Made by a program: the position numbers and the translations under genes. A DNA stretch of 64,000 nucleotides from Centroberyx gerrardi (taxonomy: Eukaryota > Chordata > Actinopteri > Beryciformes > Berycidae), in the NCBI RefSeq assembly GCF_048128805.1, contig NC_135997.1, positions 18,230,315-18,294,314 of the forward strand. Reading direction: 5' to 3'. Under the pieces are notes generated by a model that was given only the letters and a program-made list of their open reading frames with translations, searched no databases and was not told where the DNA came from. Below, piece by piece: positions 27,241 through 40,156 of the stretch (position 1 is its first letter; every line of letters starts with the position of its first letter).

Positions 27241-27905
27241 AGAATGCAACCTCTGGGCGAAAGGCCTGGACTTTCTCCTTGTTGTTTATTTATTCATTTA
27301 TTTCTCCAGGATCTCGTCCCTCTCTCCAAGGTCAGAGGTGGAGCCGAGGAATGCGCTCCCTCCGAACAAGGAAACACTAACACATCCAGCTCGTACAGTG
27401 TGGATTGGGCCAGAGTTCATTCTATATTCTGGACAGTAATCCTCTGCTTGGAGAGACTTTTACACGTTACAAGCAAGAATCAATCCAATTCAAGAGGTAA
27501 CCATGCCAACGGTGAGCCTAAAAGTTCCACCCAGTGACGTAGTGGTAAATAAAAAGGTGGATATGACCTCCAGTCGGTGATCATCATAAGACAAACATCC
27601 ACCGATATAAAAAAATCACTTACATTTTCAGAAATGTATGCTTTTTTCCCCCATAAATGAAATTTCTTAGTGGGTTTTCCCTCCACTACATCCCCGGTTC
27701 CATCTGAAAGTGACATTGAAAGGAAGTGCAAAATAGAGAAAAGGCTGTAGGCCTTATTCCAGCCCAAATATAGTCTTGTGCCATGAGCATGTGATGTGTG
27801 GGTCAGGGAGGTTCCACTTTCCCTTGTAGCTAACCCCATCACAGCTGTGGTTGACCTCTCACCTCTCTCCCACAGAAGCCTAGCCCGGCTGGAGCCTGTG
27901 TCTGG

Positions 27906-27940
<35 letters not shown>

Positions 27941-28335
27941 CGTGCTCACTGACACAAGGTTGACCCAATCCACTTTCACCTGTACCTGTCAGTCACAAGA
28001 CCCCTCCCACAGGTCCAAGGCCCCTCCCACCGGAGACCTCGAGAAGTCTGACATACTTCTTGAGGAACATTCCTCCCCTCTCAGGTCACCACGACCCGCA
28101 GAAGGAAAACTCCACTGGGGGAAGGAGAGAGGATCCAGGGGGAGAGAGAGAGAGAGAGAGAGACAAAAAAGAGAGATAGAAAGAGAGAGCAAAAGAGCTG
28201 AATGTGTGGATAAGGAGGACAACTGATGAGAGGTCCTGATGGCGCTTCCCTGCTGGGTCATCAGACAGCCACATGAAGCCGGGGGAACTGGAGAGCCTGG
28301 AACACCTGTTCTCTGCAGCAGATGTTAGCACACCA

Positions 28336-28385
<50 letters not shown>

Positions 28386-28639
28386 TCTCTGGGGTTAACA
28401 TGCTTCTATACAGCACAATCTCCTGTTTGAAATGCAATTACACTATTAGCAACATTGGAATTACAAGAGATACCAATTTAGATAACTTTGTCGTCTAAGA
28501 ACCTAGAAGCTCTAGTGGTTTGAATTCAGTGTGTCTTTTAGGTGTGAGATGGCCCATGCACATTCAGACACACACACGTGCACACATACACACACACACA
28601 CACGCAGTAGCAGCAGCCCCTTCAGTCTCCGGCCCCTCC

Positions 28640-28934
28640 CTCCTCCTCCTCCTCTCTTGCACATCACTGTCTTCGGCCTCGGCAGCTGCTAATAACCGAA
28701 AAGTAATGACGAGGACGAAAACACGGGACACGAGGGGCGAGAGGAAAGGCCGGCCGAATCCAGGGATGGTGCCGCTCGTAAAGAGACGGCTGGAATAATG
28801 GGAAAGGAATGCGGTGTAACGACTCCCCCGGGACCGGCCCAGCCGAAGGAACCTCTGGCTCGGGAACAACAAACGGGAACGCTGGAGGAGCACAGGGCGC
28901 ACACATGAGGCTTTAACACCCCCCCCACACACAC

Positions 28935-28983
<49 letters not shown>

Positions 28984-29170
28984 TATACACACACTCACAC
29001 ACACTCACCCCACCCCCCTTCCTGTGCCGACCTACTGGAGTCGGCTGTTGTTGTTGGCCGCCTGCCGCCTTCGGAAGAAGCGCGCCCCTCTCCCTCCTCT
29101 CCCTCCTCCTCTCCCTCTCCTCCCTCCCTCCTTCCCTCTCTCCCTGTGAGCTGCCGGGGAAATGCTGATG
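28640..29170. promoter_or_regulatory. CpG-rich block, candidate unmethylated promoter
   Basis: In a CpG-poor neighbourhood, 28640-28900 and 29030-29110 are rich in CpG and in motifs such as GGCCGGCC and CCCCCGGGACCGG. A 50-base CA run at about 28928-28979 interrupts them. Clusters like this often mark promoters. It lies between the divergent CxxC gene and the cibar2 relic, so it could be an alternative 5' promoter for the minus-strand gene. No exon could be assigned to it. Confidence 0.35.
28928..28979. repeat. CA microsatellite within the CpG-rich block
   Basis: About 25 CA units with one CG interruption, splitting the CpG-rich block at 28640-29170. Confidence 0.95.
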
Positions 29171-29565
29171 ACATGACATCGTCGGAGAGGTCCCTGGAAA
29201 AAGTGATTACCGCCCACCCCAGTCCCTATCAAATAATCCTATCCCTTGTCCACAGCGCTGCCGTCCAGTCCACTCACCACCCACCACCACACCACGGGTC
29301 CCTCTTTCTGTCTCCGTTTCTCTCTCTCTCTCTCTCTCTCTCTATCCCTCATCAAACTGTGTGTGTCTGCGTGTGTTTCTCTTGGTATTAACAGTTACAT
29401 TATTTGCCCTTTGCCCTAGAGAAGAGCGCAAACATATTTAAGCACATGCTATATCAGCTATCGCCAGCATTTTTCTCCTCAGCTTCTGCCCTTTAACCCA
29501 AGCAATCTCATGCCACCTAATCTTATATCTGCATGTGTGTGTGTGTGTGTGTGTATGAGCATGCC

Positions 29566-29604
<39 letters not shown>

Positions 29605-29740
29605 CGTATATGTGTGTGTGGGGTATTCGACCCAGGCAGGAAAGGCCTTTGTCTCCAGTTCATTTCACTCCAGTGAACAGAGGTGCTGTCTGATACATGA
29701 GGTGTCTGACATACACCCAGCTTGTATGAGGAGCCCCTCC

Positions 29741-29783
<43 letters not shown>

Positions 29784-31455
29784 CTCCTCTCATGGTTTGT
29801 CTGGATTCCCGGGGTGTGGTGGTCACGCGAGGAGCAGTGTGAGTGCTGAGTGTGAGCCAGCAGTCAGAAGCAGAGGAAAACTTCAGAGGGGAGGAAGCAG
29901 GGAGGCAGGCAGGCTGCTGTGTTTGGGTCAGAGTCTGCTTTACATTCAGCCCTTTGACTCACAGCATGTTCCCCACTGCCAGCACCATTAAACCACTAGG
30001 CACTCTGAATTTCCACAGGCCGTCTCAGAAGACAATGAGGAAGCAATTGTGGTGTGGGTCTTCTTTACCGCATACTTCTAGACGGTAGGAAGCACGTCTT
30101 TATTGTGAAACTGTTTTACATACTGGTAACGTTAAGAGTCATTGTATTTTTGCGTGTACATATCATAGTGCATGATCACGTTAACTCTGCTCCACATGAC
30201 GTTCTATCTCTCCTTAAGGTGGTAATCCTCCAGATGCTTGTTGTTTTTCTTTTGGCGACATATTTGGTGATAAGCGGTCATTGCTGTGGTGTTTTTGCAC
30301 CGCACTTAACCATCAGTGTCACCTGCACTATGATGTCTTTTCCCTCAGATTTTCTATTGATAAAGTTCAATTTTCTTTAGATACCGTTTTCCCTCTTTGT
30401 CTGTTCAGCCATTGTGGCTAGCGCTGGTGTTTACTACCGAGTTTTTCTATTTATTCCACACAGTCCTCTGTTGTTGTTGCTGGAAATGTAAAGTGCATCA
30501 CTTGCTGTGCTCCAGAGGATTTTTCCCTGGAAAGGCCTACCTGACACCATGGTGTTTAGCCCAGCAAATGTAAAAGCTTTCATAGGTTGAATCATTATTG
30601 TATTATATCAATTGACATCAGACATCAGTAGCAAAAAAGACATTTATTTATATGAAACTGACATGTATTATTACTTTAGGATTTCTGCTCAGTCATTCAT
30701 CTTTCCCTCCTTCCCCCTCTCTGTCCTCTCTCCAGTTCTGGCCTGTGCTGTTTGCCCAGCCTATAAAACAGAGCATACAAAGCTGAGAGATTAATTGACC
30801 AGTAGTATGCATCTCTAGAGAGCAAGTCTTTTCCTCTCCCCCTCCCTCCCTCTCTCCTCCTCTCTTTCTCTCTATTCCCCTGCTCTCTTCCATGACAACC
30901 ACTTTCACAATCCCCCTTCCCAAGCCATGCTGGGCCAAGGGCCAGAGTCCTGCATGAAAGCAAGAGTGTCTCTCTCTCTGTCTCGTTCTCTCTCTTTCGC
31001 TCTCTCACTCTCTAAGGAGACAACACAATTCCATCACATGGAAACTGCAATATCCAGTATCCATAGCTCTCCTCCTTTCTTTAGAGAATGCCCTTTTTAT
31101 TCACAGGCAGTCTGCAGCAACATGAGAATGAAAACTTCAAAAGAGGTGCAGAAGGTGCAGGGACACTCAACAGATGGAAAGGTTTTTTGTTGTTGATTTT
31201 TTTGCTAAATCTAATGTATTTTCCATTGGTCAATGTGCACATACGTTCCCATGTTTCACTGTGACACAAAGTCTCATAATCATTCTTCACTTTTGAGGAG
31301 AATGATGACAGCCACTCAGTGCATCCTTCTGGTTTACATCTTACTTTGTATTTCCATGAAACAATTCTGTAGCGAGAAAGCCAGATCCACACATCCACAT
31401 CAAGCTGCTTTATGTCCCGGTCATATATCTAATTGTGGTGAAATCCCCCTGCTCA

Positions 31456-31497
<42 letters not shown>

Positions 31498-33721
31498 AGT
31501 GTAATGTGTAGGTTTAGATGGACTCATCTATCTATAAAAGGTGGATCTCTCTCCAACAGCTATCTTCTCCCTGGTGATTTACACAGTATAGCGTCTAGGA
31601 TCAGGGATGAATTGGTTTTTGTTCAGGGATTCGCTCTCATAACCAGTCAACAATAGAGACGACAGTACAGTTCTCCTTTATATCATCTTCATCTTGAAAA
31701 GCAGTATACTGTATGTTGGACTGTACTTTTTCTGTTAAAAGAAGAGCTCATTTATGTCTTCACCAGGAGTTGAATCTGAATGGTACCAGAGGGACAGAGT
31801 TTGCAGTGTTGTATTTGTTCCAGAGTCAGAAGCTTTGTTGTAATACTGTTAGTGTTACTCAGTCAGTTGGACTCCTCCAGCTGTGTCAGCCACATCCAGG
31901 AATTCCCTGCTGGATACAACTCTTAAATCTCCAGGTGTCTGTGTCTCTGTGTGTGTCAGTGTGTATTTCTGCATGAGCATGAATCACATGTGTGATTACG
32001 TATGTGTGCATGTGTGAGTGTGTGAGTGTGTGTCTGTGTGTGTGTGTTAGATTGCTCATCCCCAGATGTGCTGAGCAGGTGGCCACATTACTCTCCTGTG
32101 AGCTAAACTGCAGGCAGGAGAGGCCACTCACAACAGCTCACACACAAATTCTAACATAACATCATTTACTTGATGACAGAAGGAGAGCAGGATAAAAAAA
32201 GGAGTTTTCATATATTTAATCGAGTTTCCCCCTGTTCGTGCGCGTATGCAAATGTGTGCGTGCTTGAGTGTGTGTGCGTGTGTGTGTGTGTGTGTGCGTG
32301 CATCCACATGTGTGTTTATCACGGTGCCTCACCTCAGCTCTCCCACAGCTTCCCGTCAGCTTCCCGAGGATGAAAGCGAGTGAAACCCCAGACTAGTGGG
32401 GCTCCACAGCCAATTAGGAGTGTTTATTTAGCCAGCCGCGGCCGCCTAGCAGAACAGGAGCACACAGCCAGCCACACAGCCCTGCAGGGAAACCTCTCCT
32501 CTCCTCCTCCTCCTCCTCTTTCCTCTCCTCTCCTCTCCTCTCTCTCACCTCCCATCTCACTCTTTTTTTCCACTCCTTTAAACTCCTTTGGCTCCCTTCC
32601 CCTCTCTCGCTCGTCCCCCCCCCCCCCCCCTTTGCTCCTCTTTCACCAGCTTTCATTTCTCTCCCGTCGGATGAAACCTTTCCAGAAGTCGTCAGCCAGT
32701 GAGATGATAATAGCGATCAAGAAGTCAGGGAGTCTTTGTTTGCACGGCGGTTTGTTTGTTTGTTTGTTTAGTGACGTGATTGTTGCCATTGGCATTGGTG
32801 TCCATAATATATAAAAAAAATAAAATGTCTAAGGAAAAACAACATCCCCCTGTCACCCACCCTCACATGCTCCTCTACTCATACCTATTGCTCACTGACA
32901 GCCGCGCCAGAGCACGCAACCAAAGCATACACACACACACACACACACACACACAAATCCACACACACACATTGAATCATATTTTTTTCCCTCTCTCTGA
33001 CTCTCTGACACTCCTCCTCTGGTAACATAATAGCCTAGTTGTGGCAAGGCCTGTCATACATTGTTGCATTTCCAACCCGTCCAGCATCTGCGCTCGTCCA
33101 ATCTGCCATTGTTGGACCCAAATCATGACAGTACTGTGGTTTCTCCCTGTCTGTGACTTTAACTGATTTCTGACCAGCATAAATCTGTTAGCCTTTTCTC
33201 TGCTGTTTTTACTGCAGAACATTGACGTGGTGAGTTACGGCTGTACAGGGGTTCTCACGCATGCATAAAAAAAAAAAATGTTGTTTTTTTTTCCAGTTTG
33301 GAATCTTTGCCATCACTCACTTTGCCTCCCACACACACACACACACACACTCCACCCCAGCCTCACCTTTACCCTTACCCTCCTCACCCACTACGTCTCC
33401 CTTCATTGTTTCCGATGTCCCTCCACACCAGCCGTCCCGGCGTGGCAGGTTTTTCCTTGTTGAGTTCAAATCCACGGGGGGTTCAAAGGGGAGAGCAGCC
33501 ATCACCCAGCGTCCTCTCCCTCATTCATCACCGTGATCAGGGCCCTCCGTCTCCTCCCCTTCCCTTCCTCTCCCTCTCTCACCCACCTCTCTCTTTCTCT
33601 CCCTCTCCCCCTCTCTCTCTCTCCATTCTTCTCTAGGCACAAACTTCCCATGATGGATTGGCTCAGTGACTGATGCCTGAGGGGACTTTGGTGGTGGTGG
33701 TGGTGATGTGTGTGTGTTTGT

Positions 33722-33753
<32 letters not shown>

Positions 33754-33966
33754 TGAGGAGGAGTAGGGGGGTGCATAGAGAGAGCCAACATGCCAAGGAG
33801 AGAGGGGGAGAACAAGGAGGCTAGGGAACGAAGAGGGAATCTGATATCCCACTAAGATACATTTAGCTTGTGTGGGATAGATTCACATGGGAAAGATAAG
33901 TCTTCGTTGAATGAACCACTCTAATCACACCTCACGCATTCTTAAACACATGCACACGCACACGCA

Positions 33967-34013
<47 letters not shown>

Positions 34014-34784
34014 TGACTGGGGAGAATAGTTAAGAGGTGTTTGTTCTGGAATTAATCAGTGGGAAGAGTCCCGCCGATGACCAGAGAATCCCCCCCCACC
34101 TGAAAATACCCAGAGATTTCCATTGCATTTGCACCACATGAACACACACACACACACACACACACAGACACACATACACAGACACACACACATATACAGA
34201 CACACACACAAGCATAAATACGCGCACACACAGGCGCCTGGGGCTCTTGCTTCCAGGAAAGTGGAAAATGTAAAAGGATCTTTGTGTACTTCAGCATATG
34301 TCCGCGGTGCCAGGGCTCCTGGATAGGTAGGGAAGTACCTGTTTACTCCAACACACACTCAGTAACCCAATCAGTGTGTCAAACAGGTAGGCCCAAATAG
34401 GCTTCACATCCCTTACCAGGCAACCAGCCAACCGAGAGAGAGAGTTCACCCAGAGGTCACGGAGCAGACAAACAAAACCCTCCAGGTAAGAAGGTCAGCG
34501 TGCTTACAGTGTGACAGCAACTTAGTAAAAACACATTCAGTGCATTGAGCTACATGTGGAAGGCATAATGTCGCCATTGCACATGTAACTGAATGACCAA
34601 GTAGGGAGAATTTGTACTCAAACTCTTGCTCAAAACGATGAGGGAGTTAGTTCACTCATAGAGCAGCTCAGTGCAGGAATAAAGCTCTGTTCACTGACTC
34701 ATTCCACATGGGTGCCTGTGGTTTGGGCCTGTCGTGACCACAGTGTGTTTGCGTGTGTGTGTGTGTGTGTGTGTGTCCTCTTAC

Positions 34785-34811
34785 CCCCCCCCCCCCCCCC
34801 CCCCCCCCCCC
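34785..34811. repeat. Poly-C run of about 27 bases
   Basis: Uninterrupted C on the plus strand, G on the minus strand; directly follows a GT run. Its length in the assembly is likely unreliable. Confidence 0.9.
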
Positions 34812-35385
34812 ACCATCACTCAGCAGCTTGGACATGACTGTGGAGTACCAAGGCGCTTGGAAACAGAAAGTTGAATGACATCATTTCCTAAGAAGGTGGC
34901 AGTAAATCGATGAGTAAACCTGGGTGGTTGAAAAATAAGTGTAAAACCTTGTTGACTAATTCCTTTGCATTTAGTTTATGGGTTTGTGATGACCAAAACA
35001 TGTCCTGTGCTATAAATGTTGATGTTCTAATGTTCTGTCCATTTTTTATACAGTAATTGAAATATCCGGTTGCTTTTTTCCAGTCTATACAGATTATACA
35101 GTTGATTTTGATACAGACACTGTTGGTCCAAGACAAGTTTCTAATCAAGGAAGAAACAAAGATCCAATACCCCACATTATTCTGTATCTGCACTGTAGAC
35201 CAGAAGACTCAGAAGTCTGAGGTTGGGGAAAGGTTGCAGACTGTAGTATCTATGTTAGTAGGCTAGGTAAGGTGTGATAATGGTTATGAAAATCATTTCA
35301 TTTCATTTTCATTTCATTTCATTTTCATTTCATTTCATTTCATTTTATTTATGTGACCTAAGACCATGATCACATGGTATGGAGC

Positions 35386-35468
35386 ACAAACAGAACATAC
35401 AATAATAACAAAACGATAGCACACATGCCGTGTGCTATCGTTTTGTTATTATTGTATGTTCTGTTTGT
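35386..35468. repeat. Perfect inverted repeat, 39-bp arms, 5-base loop
   Basis: The arm 35386-35424 is the exact reverse complement of 35430-35468, with loop ATGCC. Pairing stops abruptly at both ends. A TTTCA-rich microsatellite and the LINE relic flank it. Confidence 0.95.
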
Positions 35469-35574
35469 TTAGGCTAAAGTACAACAAATGTTACTTAAAC
35501 AAAGGAAGGACATTCTTCAAAAAGGCACCTAATTTACAAATAACTTTTGGCTTATCTGATTGTAATAACAAAAT

Positions 35575-35775
35575 TTATTTAAACATAGATGGGTGGTTTA
35601 AATAATACTTTGGCAAATACCTTTCTCTATAATTCATTATGCTTGCATTCTTACATTCAAACAGAATATGATACTCGTCTCCCAAGCGGTTGTCATTAGA
35701 AAGGTTGCAGATCCTCTGATTTTTATCCAGCCCTTTATATCTTCCGATGACCTTGGAAATTCTGGTGTTGTTCAC
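35575..35775 (-). mobile_element. LINE (non-LTR retrotransposon) relic, end of the reverse transcriptase frame
   Basis: A 66-codon minus-strand frame contains RICNLSNDNRLGDEYHILFE and RERYLPKYY. This resembles the Cys/His segment (C-x2-C...LGDE.H.L..C) near the C-terminus of LINE reverse transcriptase proteins; the second Cys of the pair is Ser here. Only a fragment remains. Confidence 0.55.
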
Positions 35776-36925
35776 CCTAAATTTACAGATAGTCTATACT
35801 TTTGGTTTTCATACAACAGATAGTTTTCCAGTTGTCACTTTTGCATGAACTGATCTTTCAGCCTCTGTTCAACAGTTAGTTTCAACCAGTTGATGTTGTT
35901 ACACTTTTGTGTGAGCCAGAGGTAAGACAAGCCACAGTCATCCAGTATCTGCTATCTGCTAGTATCTCTATTAGCTAAGTAACATGACAACCAACTGACA
36001 ACAACAACTATGTCTCTGCAATTGTGTCCACAAATGCAAGGCGATGAAATGTGGAATGCTAAATACCTTGATGCACATTCATTTCTCAGTGTAATAGTAG
36101 TGTTTTAAACAATTCGTACCTGGTTGTGTATAACTAAAAAACGTTAGCAATTAAGCTACTATTGGGATAAAATGCATACATTTGGTTTGAAAAGATTCAC
36201 AAGATCTGGGAGGTTCACACCAGTTTCAGTTACAGACTACCATTCCTGACAAAAAACAGAAAAACACAGACAAATTGACATGTACAGAGTGCATGAATTA
36301 GATTTTAGATTAGAAGATACTAAAACCTCTAGGGAACTTGTTTCAACAACACAATTAGCAGTAACTGTGCCAGACAGACGTGATGACTACTGATGGAAAT
36401 ATTACATTGAAAGTATAATAGTAAATCATTTATGCAAGTTGGTCTTTTTTTAATTATTCAAAATATCTCAAAACATAAAAAAGACCTTGGATAAAATTCA
36501 GCAAATTATTCTGAGTGTGTGATAGTGGATCTGCGAAGGTTACTTGAAAGTCTGTAAAACCATTTTCATACATTTAAAGATCTTAAAATAGACCTTGTGA
36601 GACATGTTAATACGTACATATTTACATAATTGACAAATAAAGTTGTTTGTGTTTGTGACTGGAAAAAAACAGACAAGCTCAGACAAGAATAACAGGCCAG
36701 CTAATGGAAACAGGATCGTTTCCAGTGAGTCTTGTGACCTCTGTTACCGTTCTGTCTGGTTCACAGAAAATTCGGCTCGTGTAAAAGATAAGAAGTTGGT
36801 TTGCATCAGCGGAACATCCAGTACGTGCTTACTGGACATTTGTAAGGATTCATCGCTGTCTCTGGGGAGGAGAGGGGGAGGCATGAACACACCTTTCAAA
36901 ACCAACTCCTATAGACACACACATT

Positions 36926-36956
36926 GAGGGGGGTGGGGGGGTGGGGGGGGGGGGTT
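36926..36956 (+). repeat. G-run cluster with G-quadruplex potential
   Basis: Runs of 6, 7 and 12 or more G separated by single T bases, which satisfies a G-quadruplex pattern. Confidence 0.85.
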
Positions 36957-37148
36957 AGACACTGTAAGTCTCTCCCTTCATTTCTATATTTAGCGGTGGT
37001 GTTACGTCTGGACTGTGTTTGGGACATCACGGTCTTTCTTTTCACCGCCTCTGTCTCTCCGACTTAACGTCAGGTTGGCGGAACTGTTGCCGGACTGGAG
37101 ACTGGCACGGCTATTGTTTTCATTTCCCTTCCATTAAACACAGCCTGG

Positions 37149-37201
<53 letters not shown>

Positions 37202-37784
37202 CAGGAGAGGAGAGGAGCAGGCGAGGAGAGGAGAGGAGGGGTGGGGAACCATCTTGGGAGGATCTGTTGCTACTAGACAGCGTGTTTATCATAACAGCTG
37301 CTGTCCACAGGGGAAACTTGGCAGGCTACATCAAAGGCCCATTCACAGCCCACCTCTACCATCTGACACACATACACAACCATGCGAGCATACATGCGTG
37401 CACACATACACACACGCACACACACACACACACGCAGAAGGACATACTATGCTCCCATTCAATGTGCAAAATATATTGAAAGAAAAAACCCTATAAAAAG
37501 CTAATTCTCAGGTTAAAGGAAGTTATGTTCCAGTCTTTATTGCACAAGCTGTTAGCTGCCGGCCGTGAGGTCTGTTTTTACGATTGTTCGGGTTTTTGTG
37601 TAAATGAATTAAAGTTCCATTTGAGTGGCGCCCCTTGTATATGCCAACACATTCTTCAGAGTGAGCGCTGAGCTGGCCTCGCTTCAACACATCTCTCTCA
37701 CAGACTCTCGTTAATAGGCAGCAGTCCTTACAATCCCTCCTCTAAAGACAGGGGAGAGAGGGAGGGGGACAGAGGGAGAGAGGG

Positions 37785-37816
37785 AGAGAGAGGGACAGAG
37801 AGAGAGAGAGCGAGAA

Positions 37817-37874
<58 letters not shown>
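37785..37874. repeat. GA microsatellite upstream of the cibar2 relic
   Basis: About 90 bases of GA with a few GC and GAAA breaks, some 280 bases before exon 1 of the relic. Confidence 0.95.
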
Positions 37875-37877
<3 letters not shown>

Positions 37878-38596
37878 TAGGGGAAGCCAATGAGAGTGTT
37901 TTAATACAGCAGTTTTACCAGACTCCTCAAAGGTCCTAAGGGATGAGGTTACATTTTATTCCCCTGTAAAGCCTCCTCCTGCTCTTCAAGAAGAAGGCAA
38001 TCATGTTGCTCTGCTGCCACCGTGAGGCCAGGAACATCGCCTGCACCGCCACAGCTACCACACACCCTCTGCTGTTGATGCCTCCATGGTAACAGTCTTA
38101 CCGGTTACCTGATGCAGGTGGGAACAGGTGAGGACTCAACAGAACAAACACGAACAGCTTCTTCTCCAAGTAAGCTTCATTGCTTTCATTGATTCACAAA
38201 TATGGTTGCATGATCCACGGAAATGATAAGTGTAGTCTGTTTCTCAGGGAAGATAAGAATAGATCTCCGGAAAGATCTCCTGCAGGACAGTTAAAAACTT
38301 AACATGCACCCACAAAACACTTCAATCAAAATCCTTCACTTTTAGTCTATTATTGAGTCCTAAAGTCTTAATTTTCTTAAAATAAGTGAAAAAAATCTGT
38401 CAATGGGGTTAGATAATTTCACTTGTTTCCAATGCAAATCAATTTGTTTCAAGAATTTTGTAGAATCAATTGTAATTTTCATGATGCTAGTGCAGTGATC
38501 TGCCTTATTCTGACTTGTTTCAAGATAGTGACAGTCATTTCTAGACAATTCTTGAAACAAGGTTTTGATTTGAAGGCTGAATATGAGACTAAATGA

Positions 38597-39034
<438 letters not shown>

Positions 39035-39151
39035 TGAGTATGGATGTGGAAATAAGAGCTTTTTAGAATCACACAAAATAATGTTCTCTCTTCATTACTG
39101 AACACACAGACACGCTGACTAGAGAAAGTGGTGCGTGCATACATATACATA

Positions 39152-39183
<32 letters not shown>
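39152..39183. repeat. CA microsatellite beside a relic exon of cibar2
   Basis: About 15 CA units directly after the exon remnant at 39110-39150. Confidence 0.95.
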
Positions 39184-39185
<2 letters not shown>

Positions 39186-39284
39186 AACTTCACTGCCTTT
39201 CATCTTATCACCGTGATGAAAATGGACTGGCCTTTCTTTTGTGTGTTGGAAGCTGTATGAGCTGACAGTATTACTGCCATTCAG

Positions 39285-39385
39285 GCAGATCTCAAAAAGT
39301 TCACCGCTGATTGGAAAAGAGAGCTGAAGGTGCTGCAGAAACAGAAGAAAATCCAACTGAAGACCCAGTTGATTGGCAGAGCATT
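39285..39385 (+). pseudogene. cibar2: cibar2 relic, central BAR exon with a one-base shift
   Basis: The acceptor ATTCAG precedes 39285. The first 18 or so codons (ADLKKF..., coiled-coil-like) match the family. After the A-run near 39346 the family match moves to the next frame (NPTEDPV...), which ends at ATT 39385 in phase 0 and joins the next exon in frame. The donor is GTATCCTT, the consensus for minor (U12-type) introns rather than the usual GTRAGT. Confidence 0.6.
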
Positions 39386-40051
39386 GTATCCTTCAGTCTC
39401 TTCAACAGTAATGTAATTATAGCATGCTTGTACTCCTCATAAGATCAAGGCTCAATATATTTCTGTGTCATATAATCAGATGTAGCACATTATCATGTAG
39501 TCACAGGTGTTGTTTTGATGGTGGTCACTCTATTTGAAGGGTTTCCTTCCCAGTATATATCAATTTTGGAAAAGAAAGTGCACACCTGATAGTTTCAGTC
39601 ATGGGTGCTGGGAGACAAAAAGTAACATAAATATATGAGGCTCCCGCACACCATCTACTTGCAAATCTCAATTTATTGCGACGTTTTGGTGATAGACGTT
39701 TGTTTGCTGGTTTGAAAAAGGTCTATGACTGAAAAAAAAAAGATGATTACACCCCTCAAATTTGCTATTTTGTAAAAAAAAGGGCTCACAATATCTCAGT
39801 TTTACTATAGGTGTCACTTGCTTAAAATGGTGGATACCTCATGTTGGAATTAAAACTCTTCAGCAATAAGACTTAATAAGACAGAGTATTTCCTTGACAA
39901 GACCTTTCAGTCTCAGATAATGTGATTTCTCTTAAGGCGGCTTCATGTATCTGATCACAGCAGCAGCCCTTCAGGCATCTCCATCAGACTCTGAGGTGAA
40001 GCGATATGGTAATGTGGTCCCTGGTGGCTGTGGTTGTGTTGTGAATGACAG

Positions 40052-40156
40052 GCAGAGCTAAATGCCCAGAGGGCCTCTAACAACGCCCAGCACAGCATCA
40101 CACAAATGCAGGAGACCATCAGCGACTTCCAGAGACACAAACTGGAGGACGTCAAA
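40052..40156 (+). pseudogene. cibar2: cibar2 relic, BAR exon AELNAQRA...KLEDVK
   Basis: There are 35 clean codons between the acceptor ATGACAG and the donor AAA|GTCAGT. It corresponds to the family segment AET..QRA...ETV..FQ..KLKD. No defect is visible in this exon. Confidence 0.8.

Larger units (their letters stand above)
21392..28640. other. Upstream flank of the CxxC gene, no further gene seen
   Basis: This should contain the 5' UTR and promoter of the minus-strand gene, but I cannot place a transcription start. 21700-22090 is complex, non-repetitive sequence directly upstream of the start codon. Beyond it are an ATCT tetranucleotide run, a long GACA run, many CA/GT runs and a local duplication (about 24389-24505 and 25143-25250). 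Open frames here are translations of simple repeats. Confidence 0.5.
29171..38149. other. Intergenic region with repeats between the CxxC gene and the cibar2 relic
   Basis: No protein-coding exon was recognised. The stretch holds many CA, GA and CT runs, a 27-base poly-C run, a G-run cluster, a LINE relic and a long perfect hairpin. 30050-30600, 34880-35270 and 35790-36640 are AT-rich unique sequence in which I see nothing specific. Confidence 0.5.

Noticed and set aside
27480..27968. 162-codon minus-strand open frame
   Set aside because: Begins in a CA run and has no domain or splice support; open by chance.
28564..29004. 146-codon minus-strand open frame in the CpG-rich block
   Set aside because: Half is VCVCVC from the CA run. 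The rest is open through GC content, and I see no family match.
34888..35193. 101-codon minus-strand frame beside the LINE relic
   Set aside because: It could be retroelement-derived, but I see no reverse transcriptase motif, so I did not include it in the relic.
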